This document shows, in pieces, positions 6,151 to 14,446 of a stretch of 32,167 nucleotides of DNA. A model generated the notes under the pieces. It had not been told where the DNA came from and ran no database searches. It saw nothing but the letters and a program-made list of their open reading frames with translations. Where the stretch lies: assembly GCA_043775075.1 (NCBI GenBank), contig JAYVSS010000177.1, forward strand, positions 1-32,167. Reading direction: 5' to 3'. This stretch comes from JANLQX01 sp043775075. GTDB taxonomy: Bacteria > Actinomycetota > Acidimicrobiia > Acidimicrobiales > JANYDT01. A program made the position numbers and the translations under genes. Each line of letters opens with the position of its first letter. Position 1 is the first letter of the stretch.

Positions 6151-8925
6151 ATGGGTGAGGTCATGGGTGAGGGTGCGTCGTCTCCAGTGGAAACGGGGCC
6201 GGGTTCCCCGCGCCGCAAGGTCATGCTGCTGGACGGTAACTCGTTGGCGTACCGAGCATTCTTCGCCCTCCCGGCAGACATGGCCACCGCATCTGGCCAG
6301 GTAACCAATGCGGTGTTCGGGTTCACGTCAATGCTGCAGTACATGTTGAACGAGCACCGACCGAACGCCGTCGTCGTCACGTTCGATCGCCCGGAACCAA
6401 CATTTCGACACACCTCAATACCGGACTACAAGGCGGGCCGGGCCGACACTCCGGACATCCTTCGTCAGCAGCTGGGCCTTGTTCGCCAAGTCGTCGAAGT
6501 GCTCGGCCTACCGATGATCGAGATCGTCGGATTTGAGGCCGACGATGTGCTCGGCACCTTGGCCACGCAGGGCCGTGATCGCGGCGACGACGTGATCGTG
6601 GTGACGGGCGATCGCGACAGCTATCAACTCGTCGAGGACGCAATTGGTCAGAACGGCGGGTCAATCCGTGTCCTCTACAACAAGCGCGGCGTCAGTGACT
6701 ATGCGCTGTACGACGAAGCGGGGATTATCGCTCGTACCGGGGTACACCCGACGAAATATGCGCAATATGCCGCCCTGCGCGGTGACTCGTCGGACAACCT
6801 TCCGGGCGTTCCCGGCGTGGGCGAGAAAACGGCAGCGAAACTCATCAACGACTACGGCGATATCGACGCCATCTTTGCCAACCTGGACAAACTGACGCCG
6901 AAGCTGCGGGACAACATGGCCGCCCACGAGCAGGTGGTGCGGCGCAACGCCACAGCCACCCCTCTTGTGCTCGATGTGCCGGGCGTGAGCATCGAGGTGG
7001 CCGATACCCCCGTGCCGGACTTGGCGGCCGCTCGGGCATTGTTCAAAACTCTCGAGTTCCGGGCGCTGAGTGAGCGAATTCTTGACGCATTCGCCTTGTC
7101 GTTTGGAGGCGCCACCGGCGGTGGCGTGGGCGTACCCGAGGCGGTCTTCGCTCATCTCGAGTGCCGAGTCACGGAGTTGACAATCGGCGACGCTGTCATC
7201 ATCCCGAGCGTTGGCCATCTCGGCATCGATGGTCACTGGACGGGCCTACCCGGTCGCTCGGCGTTGCTCGGAGTGGCGTGGTCGATCGGCGACGACGCCA
7301 CGTACGCGTCGGCCGAGGTTCTTACCGATCCAGCCGGTGGGGGATTCAAAGCACTAGAAGGCGCGCTTGGTAGCGAAACGTTGTGGGTCCACGGCCATCG
7401 TCTGAAGGAACTCATCCGGTCCCTCCATGATCTAGGTATGGAGGTGGACTCACTACGCGCGCTTGGTATCGACACCGCTGTGGCCGGTTACCTTCTCGAT
7501 CCGGCCGAGAACGTTTACGACCTAGATGAGCTGGCCCGCCAGTATGCGTCGATCGATCTTCGACCGGCCGATGCCGCCCCCGTGGGTCAGCTCGATTTTG
7601 GCTCCGAGGCGCCAGCCGAGTCCGCGGCATTCGGCATCGGCCGACGCGCCGTTGCCGTGGGCCGACTGATCGAGCCGATGCTCGCGGCACTCACCGCTCG
7701 GGGTCTATCAAAGCTCTACGACGAAATAGAACGTCCACTTATTGGTGTGCTCGCCCGAATGGAGATTGCCGGCGTGCGGGTGGACACGACCTACCTCAAG
7801 GAACTTTCGCAATCGCTCACGGTTCAGGCGCACGAGCTCGAAGAGAAGGTGCAGGAGCTGGCCGGTCGGCGCTTCACCGTCAACTCGGTCCCGCAGTTGC
7901 GTACCGTGCTGTTCGACGAACTTGGGCTGAAGACGGACAAGAAAACCAAGACGGGGTACTCGACCGATGCCCAGGCACTGGAGAAAGTGCGTGATCAGCA
8001 TCCGATTGTCGATGCGTTGCTCCGGTACCGCGAGGTTGAGAAGCTCCGATCTACGTACGGCGAAAATCTTTTGGCCGAAGTGGCCAGCGACGGCCGCATT
8101 CACGCCACATTCAACCAGACCGTCGCCCGCACCGGGCGCCTGTCCAGCGATCGCCCCAACCTCCACAACATCCCGATCCGTTCGGAGGAGGGACGCCAGT
8201 TCCGCCGAGCGTTCATCCCCGCTGATGGGTGCGAGTTTCTGGTGGCCGACTACAACCAAATCGAACTGCGCGTTATTGCCCACCTGGCGCAGGATCCCGG
8301 CCTGATCACGGCGTTTCAAACCGGAGCCGACGTGCACACCGAGACCGCCAAACGGGTCTTCAGTGTGGAGGCCTCCGAAGTGTCGATGGCGATGCGGTCA
8401 AAGGCGAAGATGGTGTCGTATGGGCTGGCGTACGGGATGGAGTCCTACGGTCTGGCCCAACGGTTGGGCGTGCCGGTGAAGGAAGCGACGGACATTCTCA
8501 ACGCCTACTTCGAGGCGTTTCCCAATGTGCGGGCATACATGGACGCTTCAGTAGCTGATGCGCGCAACAAGGGCTACACCGAAACACTGTTCGGCCGTCG
8601 TCGCCAGATTCCTGAGCTGCAGAACCCCAACTTCCGGATTCGTCAGATGGGCGAGCGTCAGGCGATGAACGCCGGGATCCAGGGACTGGCGGCGGACATT
8701 TTCAAGGTCGCTCTCGTTCGGCTCGACGTGGCGCTACGCGAGGCGAAGCGAGACAGTCGCGTCGTTCTCCAGGTCCACGATGAAGTCATTCTCGAAGTAC
8801 CCCAACACGAGCGCGAAGTGATCCGTACACTTACTATCGAGACGATGCGCGAAGCTGCCGAACTCTCGGTGCCCCTTGAAGTGAATATTTCCTGGGGGAA
8901 GACCTGGGCGGACGCAAAGGGCTAA
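6151..8925 (+). CDS. polA: DNA polymerase I
   Basis: The 924-residue repair and Okazaki-fragment polymerase has an N-terminal 5'-nuclease domain (about 22-310; LLDGNSLAYRAF, FEADDVLGT, VTGDRDSYQLV, GDSSDNLPGVPGVGEKTA). A 3'-5'-exonuclease-like domain (about 325-510) lacks the DxE metal-binding motif, so proofreading is probably absent, as in mycobacterial Pol I. The polymerase domain carries motif A (Asp700 in ADYNQIELR), motif B (Arg749, Lys753, Tyr757, Tyr761) and motif C (Asp877-Glu878 in QVHDEV). Tyr757 occupies the E. coli Phe762 position. The ATG at 6151 is supported by the -10 box 6 bases upstream. Its stop overlaps the stop of the convergent methyltransferase gene. Confidence 0.97.
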   Translation: MGEVMGEGASSPVETGPGSPRRKVMLLDGNSLAYRAFFALPADMATASGQVTNAVFGFTSMLQYMLNEHRPNAVVVTFDRPEPTFRHTSIPDYKAGRADTPDILRQQLGLVRQVVEVLGLPMIEIVGFEADDVLGTLATQGRDRGDDVIVVTGDRDSYQLVEDAIGQNGGSIRVLYNKRGVSDYALYDEAGIIARTGVHPTKYAQYAALRGDSSDNLPGVPGVGEKTAAKLINDYGDIDAIFANLDKLTPKLRDNMAAHEQVVRRNATATPLVLDVPGVSIEVADTPVPDLAAARALFKTLEFRALSERILDAFALSFGGATGGGVGVPEAVFAHLECRVTELTIGDAVIIPSVGHLGIDGHWTGLPGRSALLGVAWSIGDDATYASAEVLTDPAGGGFKALEGALGSETLWVHGHRLKELIRSLHDLGMEVDSLRALGIDTAVAGYLLDPAENVYDLDELARQYASIDLRPADAAPVGQLDFGSEAPAESAAFGIGRRAVAVGRLIEPMLAALTARGLSKLYDEIERPLIGVLARMEIAGVRVDTTYLKELSQSLTVQAHELEEKVQELAGRRFTVNSVPQLRTVLFDELGLKTDKKTKTGYSTDAQALEKVRDQHPIVDALLRYREVEKLRSTYGENLLAEVASDGRIHATFNQTVARTGRLSSDRPNLHNIPIRSEEGRQFRRAFIPADGCEFLVADYNQIELRVIAHLAQDPGLITAFQTGADVHTETAKRVFSVEASEVSMAMRSKAKMVSYGLAYGMESYGLAQRLGVPVKEATDILNAYFEAFPNVRAYMDASVADARNKGYTETLFGRRRQIPELQNPNFRIRQMGERQAMNAGIQGLAADIFKVALVRLDVALREAKRDSRVVLQVHDEVILEVPQHEREVIRTLTIETMREAAELSVPLEVNISWGKTWADAKG

Positions 8926-9584
8926 ATCTTCTCGGCCACCAGGAGGAACTGCTTGCCGAGGAATCGCCAAGCGAAGGGGAGGTGGCAATACAACTTGATC
9001 AGCGCCGGCGGTACCTGTCGATGACTCTCCATCGAATAGGGCAGCAGGCGGGGAACGCACTCGATGACCTTGAAGCCCCGCAGTTCGAGCGCCTCTTTCA
9101 GCGAGCGCTCGGTCAACGGCAAGCGATGGTCGAGGAAGTCCCAGTATTCCTTGAAGGTAAAACGCATGTTCGGTCCGATGGCGACGAGACGTCCACCGGG
9201 ACGCAGTGCCGCTGCGGCCTGGCCTAAAATTCCCAGCAGTGCGTCGGCACTCGGAAGGTGTTCAAAGAAGTTGCTGGTGAACACCGCGTCGAGCGAGCCA
9301 ACCGGTACCGGCCACGGCGTGGTGGCGTCGATCGGGAACAGGGTGACATCGGGACTGAGGTGAAGCTTGGCGTCCGGATTAAAGTCAATGGCGAACTTTT
9401 CCGGCGCAACAATGTTGTTAATGAAGTCGCCGTATCCGGCCGCCAGGTCGAGGACCCGGCGTGGATTGCCTAAGCGCTCCCGGAACAACGACGCAACGAG
9501 CACCTGCCAGACCCGTCTGCGGTAGTCGATCACGCCGTTGAAGCGAGCCCGGTAGACCTCGGCGAGGGTGTCCGGGGTGAGCAT
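8922..9584 (-). CDS. Class I SAM-dependent methyltransferase
   Basis: The 220-residue protein has motif I VLDLAAGYG (residues 44-52), an acidic motif II region (FAIDFNPDA), SNFFEHL at the post-II position and LRPGGRLVAIGPN at motif III. The N-terminal YRARF...RRRVWQVLV helix and the C-terminal 'LPYSMESHRQVPP' segment resemble methyltransferases found in polysaccharide gene clusters, but the substrate is unknown. ATG at 9584 is preferred because it gives the usual short N-terminus. An in-frame ATG at 9644 would place both divergent start codons on top of each other. Its stop overlaps the polA stop by 4 bases, tail to tail. It is divergent from another methyltransferase across 58 bp. Confidence 0.85.
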   Translation of the reverse strand: MLTPDTLAEVYRARFNGVIDYRRRVWQVLVASLFRERLGNPRRVLDLAAGYGDFINNIVAPEKFAIDFNPDAKLHLSPDVTLFPIDATTPWPVPVGSLDAVFTSNFFEHLPSADALLGILGQAAAALRPGGRLVAIGPNMRFTFKEYWDFLDHRLPLTERSLKEALELRGFKVIECVPRLLPYSMESHRQVPPALIKLYCHLPFAWRFLGKQFLLVAEKI

Positions 9585-9642
9585 GCCGTCGGTAGAGACC
9601 GCGGCGGCAAAAACTGCGTCGGCCGGGATAGAAATTGAACCC

Positions 9643-10476
9643 ATGACCACCGCTTCGCCATCGTCGGAACCCGCCGCTGCCGGAGCGGCGCCCGTCGGCC
9701 ATTGGTTCGAAGGGATGGCCGATGTCATGCGAACATCGTATTTGCGGTATTCCTTTACCAAGGGGACCGCCCAGGAAGTGGCGTTCCTTCTTGACGCGCT
9801 GCAACTGAGTTCGGGTGATCGATTGCTCGACGTCGGGTGCGGTCCGGGCCGTCATTCGCTGGCGTTCGCCCGCGCCGGGGTCCGGGCCGAGGGGATTGAT
9901 ATTTCCCAGACTTTCGTCGATCTCACCACGGCCGCGGCGACGACGGAGGCGCTTCCGGCGGTGTTCGCCCGGATCGACGCCCGCTACCTTGACCGGCCGG
10001 GGACCTACGACGCAGTGATTTCGCTCTGCCAGGGCGGATTTGGACTTCTCGGACGGGAGGAGGACGGCGCCGCGGATGCCGATGTTTTCGCCCGGATGGC
10101 GGCGGCGTTGAAACCGGGCGGCCGTTTTGCGCTCACCGCTTTCAGCGCGTATTTCCAGTTGCGCCACCTTGAAGATTCGGACTCCTTCGATGCCGCCACC
10201 GGGGTGAACCACGAGCGCACCGAGGTCCGCAATGAGGCGGGGCAACCGAGCCCGGCCGACCTGTGGACTACCTGTTTCACGCCCCGTGAACTCGTTCTCC
10301 TCGCCGAGCGGGCGGGCTTGGCGGTCGATGCGATCTGGTCGGTAACTCCCGGTCGTTACGAAGCCGCCAGACCAATCGTCGATCTTCCGGAGTTTCTCCT
10401 TTTGGCCCATCGACCCTTGCCGACGACCCCAATGCATGGTTCGCTTGATCCGTGCAACGGCGCCACCGATGAATAA
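9643..10476 (+). CDS. Class I SAM-dependent methyltransferase, first gene of a three-gene operon
   Basis: The 277-residue protein has motif I LLDVGCGPGRH (residues 61-71), the acidic motif II EGIDIS, YDAVISLCQGGFG at motif II/III and LKPGGRFALTAF at motif III. The stretch HWFEGMADVM...YLRYSFTKGT before motif I is part of the family, so a start upstream of it is required; ATG at 9643 fits, with a TAGAAAT -10-like sequence just upstream. The methyl acceptor is unknown. Its stop (10474-10476) lies inside the next gene, an 8-base overlap that implies coupled translation with the oxygenase. Confidence 0.85.
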   Translation: MTTASPSSEPAAAGAAPVGHWFEGMADVMRTSYLRYSFTKGTAQEVAFLLDALQLSSGDRLLDVGCGPGRHSLAFARAGVRAEGIDISQTFVDLTTAAATTEALPAVFARIDARYLDRPGTYDAVISLCQGGFGLLGREEDGAADADVFARMAAALKPGGRFALTAFSAYFQLRHLEDSDSFDAATGVNHERTEVRNEAGQPSPADLWTTCFTPRELVLLAERAGLAVDAIWSVTPGRYEAARPIVDLPEFLLLAHRPLPTTPMHGSLDPCNGATDE

Positions 10477-11425
10477 TTCGTCAAGATCTGCGCCTCTCGT
10501 GCATCTCTCGGACGAAGTGCGCGCCGGATTCGGTACACACATGGTGGTGGCCGGCCATCGGCTGGCCAGCGATACGGAGACTGCACGCTTGTTCACCGAC
10601 GACACCATTGCTGGCCTCCTCGATGGCTACCCGTCCGAGTGGCTGTTTGCGCTCACGATGGGGGCCGATGTCGAGCGGCCCCAGGACAACGAGCGGGTGC
10701 AACACACCGACGCCACCGGGCCCGAGCTGTTGGAGTCAGTACGTCGGGGCCGGCTGTGGCTCAACATCACCAACATCGACCGGGTGGATGATCGTTTCCG
10801 CTCACTCGTCGAGCGGCTGTATGCCGACGTCGCGCAGGCGATGCCGGGCTTCACCGTGGACGAGTCGCATGCCACCCTCCTCGTCAGCTCGCCCCAAGCC
10901 ATGGTGTATTTCCACGTCGATGGCCCGCCGTCGTTCCTCTGGCATGTGCGGGGTAGAAAACGTGTCTGGGTTTATCCCCATCTCGACGAATCCGTGCTGG
11001 AGCGATCCCTCTTGGAAGACGTGTACGCCGGGACGCGCCAGGAGTACGTCCCGTATCGGCGAGAGTTCGACGCCAAGGCAGTGATTCGCGATCTAGACCC
11101 GGGCGATGTTGCCATGTGGCCCCACAACGCCCCGCACCGCGTGGCCAACCTCGACACGATCAACGTGTCGCTGGTGACTGACCATTGGACTGCGGAGGCG
11201 CGGCGTCGCGCGCGCTTGTACAAGGCAAACCGGTTTCTGCGGGTGCGGACGCCGATCTCCCATGGACGTCTGCATACCGACGAAACAGGAGTTGGGGCGT
11301 TGGCCAAGGTCGTAGCTCATCAAGTGGGTCGCAGGCTGGGCCTCGATGATCCGCCGAGTAAAGCTCACCGCGCTCCGCGGCGTCGTATCGATCCGACCAG
11401 CGCTGACGGCCTGGCCGACCTGTGA
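10469..11425 (+). CDS. JmjC/cupin-like Fe(II)/2-oxoglutarate oxygenase
   Basis: The 318-residue protein has a double-stranded beta-helix core. The sequence YFHVDGPPSFLWHVRGRKRVW supplies His149 and Asp151 (HxD) plus Lys164, and PHNAPHRV supplies His223, giving the iron triad and 2-oxoglutarate lysine in the spacing seen in FIH/JmjC hydroxylases. PGDVAMWPHNAPH is the usual lead-in to the distal His. Such enzymes hydroxylate protein side chains, peptides or small molecules; the substrate here is not evident. ATG at 10469 overlaps the upstream methyltransferase stop by 8 bases, and its own TGA overlaps the next GTG by 4 bases, so all three genes are almost certainly one transcript. The basic C-terminal tail (about 295-310) is unassigned. 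Confidence 0.8.
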   Translation: MNNSSRSAPLVHLSDEVRAGFGTHMVVAGHRLASDTETARLFTDDTIAGLLDGYPSEWLFALTMGADVERPQDNERVQHTDATGPELLESVRRGRLWLNITNIDRVDDRFRSLVERLYADVAQAMPGFTVDESHATLLVSSPQAMVYFHVDGPPSFLWHVRGRKRVWVYPHLDESVLERSLLEDVYAGTRQEYVPYRREFDAKAVIRDLDPGDVAMWPHNAPHRVANLDTINVSLVTDHWTAEARRRARLYKANRFLRVRTPISHGRLHTDETGVGALAKVVAHQVGRRLGLDDPPSKAHRAPRRRIDPTSADGLADL

Positions 11426-12717
11426 CCTCAGTCCGCTGGCTGCGGGGCTTGGACGAAATCGATCGGTATCGCTCGGTACTCGTTGGGTTGGCTGATCAAA
11501 CCGGCCGTCAGCTTCCCTTCGCTCACCCAGATTTCTTGCGCTCATACGTTTCGCACTTTGAATACTCGACCGACCCGCCACTTCCCGAGGTGTTGTTGGC
11601 CGAGGAGGCCGGTGAGCCCATTGGTTTCTTGGCGACTCGAGTCAGCCGAGCCACGCTCTGGTCCAGACTGCGAACGGCAGAACGATCGCTGCTCGTGACC
11701 CATGACCACGACCGCTTCAACCTAGTGGCGTCGCCCCAAAACGAGCGGACTGCGGCCCGGGGAATCGTCGCTGAGCTCCTTTCCCACCCTGGTGCCTCGG
11801 CCCTCGACATCGCCGGTCTCGTGGTCGGCTCACCGCTGCACGCTGAGCTCCATTCCCAAGCCCGACGAGCCCCGACCTGGTCGGTCTTCGACATCGCTCT
11901 TCCACCGTTTTCCGCGGTCCCCGTCACCTTCGGGTCACTTGCCGACTACTTCGGAGCGCTGTCAAAAACGATGCGGTCCAACGTGAGCCGTCAGGGCCGT
12001 CGCCTGTTCGCCGCCGGTGCGGTACAGCTTCTGACGGCATGCGGGGTTGACGAGGTATCACCGTTGTTTCCCGCCTTCCTCGACGTTGAGCGGCGGAGCT
12101 GGAAGTATCCGGCTCAGGCCGGGGTGCTGCGTTCTCCCCAGCGAACCGCATTCTTTCGCGACGTGGCGGAGGGACGAACCAGCTACGAGCCGATCCTTGT
12201 TGGCGTCGTGCTCGACGGCGTACTGATCGCCGCGCTACTTCTTGGTCGCTACGGCGATGAGATGTGGGCACTGGAAATGTCGTTCGATGATCAGTACGGC
12301 TCGCTCGGGGCGGGACAGCTCCTCCTGCTTCTCGCTATGCGCGAGGCCATTCACCACGGGGTCGTAGGGGTGGGATTTCTCCAGCATTTCGCCTATTTCA
12401 AACGACGCTGGCTGGCGACGGAAGTGCCGGTCGTTTCCACACGGGTGGTTCGGGTTGGCTCACCTCGGCACGTGCGACACGCTGGTGGCAACCTCCTACG
12501 TCGAGCGGCGACGAAGGTGGGCCGGTCGCCCGGAGACGCAGATTCAGATGATGACCTGGTGGTCTTCGCTCCGTCGACATCTTCGGCCCGGCGTCTGACA
12601 TCGCCGATTCCGCGTGATGACGCCGCATCTCGTTCGCTTCTCCGGAACGGCTCTCGGCCAGCGCTGTTCATGAATGCCACACAGGCGGCCGCGATCTTGC
12701 CGTTCTCGGTGAAGTGA
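11422..12717 (+). CDS. Large GNAT/FemAB-like acyltransferase (Acetyltransf_6, BioF2/CelD-like)
   Basis: The 431-residue protein has a double-GNAT layout. The N-terminal half contains LPFAHPDFLRSYVSHF and LLAEEAGEPIGFLATR, and the C-terminal half contains LADYFGALSKTMRSNVSRQG followed by LGAGQLLLLLAMREAIHHGV, VGFLQHFAYFKRRW. The 'LSKTMRSNV.RQ.RRL' helix and the closing 'YFKRRW' are characteristic of the FemAB-like/Acetyltransf_6 group, whose members transfer acyl or aminoacyl groups in envelope or exopolysaccharide pathways. GTG at 11422 overlaps the oxygenase stop (GTGA). The last roughly 90 residues, Ser/Arg/Asp-rich, look disordered. This is the last gene of the cassette; rpsA starts 133 bp later with its own predicted promoter. 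Confidence 0.78.
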   Translation: MTSVRWLRGLDEIDRYRSVLVGLADQTGRQLPFAHPDFLRSYVSHFEYSTDPPLPEVLLAEEAGEPIGFLATRVSRATLWSRLRTAERSLLVTHDHDRFNLVASPQNERTAARGIVAELLSHPGASALDIAGLVVGSPLHAELHSQARRAPTWSVFDIALPPFSAVPVTFGSLADYFGALSKTMRSNVSRQGRRLFAAGAVQLLTACGVDEVSPLFPAFLDVERRSWKYPAQAGVLRSPQRTAFFRDVAEGRTSYEPILVGVVLDGVLIAALLLGRYGDEMWALEMSFDDQYGSLGAGQLLLLLAMREAIHHGVVGVGFLQHFAYFKRRWLATEVPVVSTRVVRVGSPRHVRHAGGNLLRRAATKVGRSPGDADSDDDLVVFAPSTSSARRLTSPIPRDDAASRSLLRNGSRPALFMNATQAAAILPFSVK

Positions 12718-12755
12718 CGGACGCGATGGCCACGAAGCTCTACGCCCACGGCTGG

Positions 12756-12761
12756 TAACGT
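12756..12761 (+). promoter_or_regulatory. Possible -10 box (TAACGT) of rpsA
   Basis: TAACGT lies 89 bases before the rpsA ATG, so a transcript would carry a 5' leader of about 80 bases, unlike the leaderless genes nearby. No convincing -35 was found. The leader includes an in-frame GTG at 12785 that could extend RpsA by 22 residues. Confidence 0.35.
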
Positions 12762-12850
12762 AGAAACCCTTCTCACGAATAACCGTGGGAAGGGTCACGC
12801 CGGAGATTCATCAGGGCGCGGCTGCCCCGAGCGAAGACAAGGCAACACCT

Positions 12851-14248
12851 ATGACTGACATGGCGACCGCAATGGAGACCGAAGGTCTCTTCGGCACCTT
12901 CGACGAAGAGGGGAACTACACCCCCCGTCAAATCATCTTCAACGATCTCACCACCACCTTCGACGAGCTCATCGTCGCGACGATCGTCGAGTTCGACGAT
13001 GGCGACATCGTCAAGGGCACCGTCGTCAAGATCGACAAAGACGAAGTTCTGCTCGACATTGGCTTCAAGAGCGAAGGCGTCATCCCGGCCCGGGAACTCT
13101 CGATCCGCAACGACGTCAACCCGTCGGAAATCGTCTCCTTGGGCGAAGAGATCGAAGCCCTGGTCCTCACCAAGGAAGACAAAGAAGGGCGTCTCGTCCT
13201 CTCGAAGAAGCGAGCCCAGTACGAGCGGGCGTGGGGAACGATCGAAAAGATCAAGGAGAACAACGGCGTCGTCAAGGGCTTCGTTATCGAAGTCGTGAAG
13301 GGCGGTCTCATTGTCGACATCGGGCTGCGGGGCTTCCTGCCGGCGTCGCTCGTCGAACTGCGTCGTGTCCGTGACCTCCTTCCCTACGTGGGCAAAGAGG
13401 TCGAGACCAAGATCATCGAGCTGGACAAGAACCGCAACAACGTCGTGCTGTCACGCCGTGCCTGGCTGGAAGAGACGCAGAAGGAGCAGCGCGAGGACTT
13501 CCTCGCCAACCTCAAGCCGGGCGAGGTCCGCGAGGGCGTCGTGTCGAGCGTCGTCAACTTCGGTGCGTTCGTCGATCTCGGCGGCATGGACGGTCTTGTC
13601 CACGTGTCCGAGCTGTCGTGGAAGCACGTCGATCATCCGTCGACCGTTGTTGCCGTGGGCGATCGCATTACCGTCCAGGTCCTTGAGGTTGATTACAGCC
13701 GCGAGCGCATCAGCCTGTCGCTGAAGGCCACCCAGCAAGATCCGTGGGCCGAGTTCGCCTCGAACCATCGGGTCGGCGAATTGGTCTACGGCCGGGTCAC
13801 CAAGATGGTGCCATTTGGTGCGTTCGTGCAGGTCGGCGAGGGCATTGAAGGTCTCGTGCACATTTCGGAAATGGCCGGCCACCACGTCGAGCATCCCGAG
13901 CAGGTTGTTGCCGTCAACGAAGAACTGTGGGTCAAGATCATCGATCTCGATCTCCAGCGTCGTCGTATCTCGCTGTCCATTAAGCAGGCGGCTGAGGGTG
14001 GCGTCGTGGCCGCTGAGTACCAGGCGGCGTTCGGTGAGCATGCCTACGACGAGGCTGGCAACTACATCGGTGAGTACACCACCGGCGAGTTCACCCCGGA
14101 GAATGAGGCCCAGGCCGCATGGCTTGAGGACTACAACCGTCAGCAGGCCGAATCAGCGGCCGCTGACGGGGCCACGGTTGCCGAGGTCGTCGACGAAACG
14201 ACTGAGGTCGCTGAGCCGGTCGACGTCGCTGAGCCTGTCGAAGGCTGA
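12851..14248 (+). CDS. rpsA: 30S ribosomal protein S1
   Basis: The 465-residue protein binds mRNA and helps load it onto the 30S subunit. Four S1 OB-fold domains can be read at about 50-120, 135-200, 220-290 and 305-375, with signatures such as GFKSEGVIPARELS, GLRGFLPASLVELR, VVNFGAFVDLGGMDGLVHVSELSW and VPFGAFVQVGEGIEGLVHISEM. Length matches actinobacterial S1 (E. coli S1 has six domains). The C-terminal tail is acidic and low-complexity and ends in a short repeat. ATG at 12851 has a weak AAGG 8 bases upstream; the in-frame GTG at 12785 is less likely. A strong terminator follows at 14284-14308. The polA-...-rpsA-...-coaE order is conserved in actinobacteria. Confidence 0.97.
   Translation: MTDMATAMETEGLFGTFDEEGNYTPRQIIFNDLTTTFDELIVATIVEFDDGDIVKGTVVKIDKDEVLLDIGFKSEGVIPARELSIRNDVNPSEIVSLGEEIEALVLTKEDKEGRLVLSKKRAQYERAWGTIEKIKENNGVVKGFVIEVVKGGLIVDIGLRGFLPASLVELRRVRDLLPYVGKEVETKIIELDKNRNNVVLSRRAWLEETQKEQREDFLANLKPGEVREGVVSSVVNFGAFVDLGGMDGLVHVSELSWKHVDHPSTVVAVGDRITVQVLEVDYSRERISLSLKATQQDPWAEFASNHRVGELVYGRVTKMVPFGAFVQVGEGIEGLVHISEMAGHHVEHPEQVVAVNEELWVKIIDLDLQRRRISLSIKQAAEGGVVAAEYQAAFGEHAYDEAGNYIGEYTTGEFTPENEAQAAWLEDYNRQQAESAAADGATVAEVVDETTEVAEPVDVAEPVEG
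14204..14239 (+). repeat. 18-bp tandem duplication at the 3' end of rpsA
   Basis: Two adjacent 18-base units (14204-14221 and 14222-14239), differing by two bases, encode EVAEPV and DVAEPV in the acidic tail of S1. It is an in-frame low-complexity repeat and is probably neutral length variation. Confidence 0.8.
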
Positions 14249-14254
14249 TCTCCG

Positions 14255-14268
14255 GGGCCGAAAGGCCC
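14255..14268 (+). terminator. Small hairpin GGGCC-GAAA-GGCCC after rpsA
   Basis: A 5-bp GC stem with a GAAA tetraloop begins 7 bases after the rpsA stop. It has no T-run and may stabilise the mRNA 3' end in tandem with the main terminator. Confidence 0.45.
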
Positions 14269-14283
14269 ATATTTCGTAGAAAA

Positions 14284-14308
14284 GGGGCGCTTCGGCGCCC
14301 CTTTTTTT
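14284..14308 (+). terminator. Rho-independent terminator of rpsA
   Basis: A perfect 7-bp stem GGGGCGC/GCGCCCC with a TTCG tetraloop is followed by seven T residues (14302-14308). Read on the other strand the same stem is followed by only four Ts, so it could also act weakly for the convergent regulator gene. It is the clearest intrinsic terminator in the window. Confidence 0.93.
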
Positions 14309-14322
14309 GTGGCCAGATTCCG

Positions 14323-14439
14323 ACCCACATCGAAGGTTCAGCTTCCCAGCTCGACCCACGAGACGGGTCGACGATCGCGTTCTCCGGTGAGGTGGGTGAA
14401 CCAACCCACCGAGGTGGGTCGCCGGAGCTGCGAGGTGGG
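14323..14439. repeat. Cluster of six GTGGG/CCCAC motifs in a convergent gap
   Basis: The 138-bp gap between the rpsA terminator and the minus-strand regulator stop holds GAGGTGGG at 14389, 14411 and 14432 (spacing 22 and 21 bases) and ACCCAC at about 14324, 14354 and 14404. GGTGGGT (14391-14397) and ACCCACC (14404-14410) form a 7-bp hairpin with a 6-base loop, enclosed by TCCGG and CCGGA. TCGACCC and GGGTCGA near 14351-14371 form another stem. No T-run follows either. It may be a compound terminator or RNA-protection element, or an unrecognised binding site array. Confidence 0.6.
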
Positions 14440-14446
14440 ATTCTTG

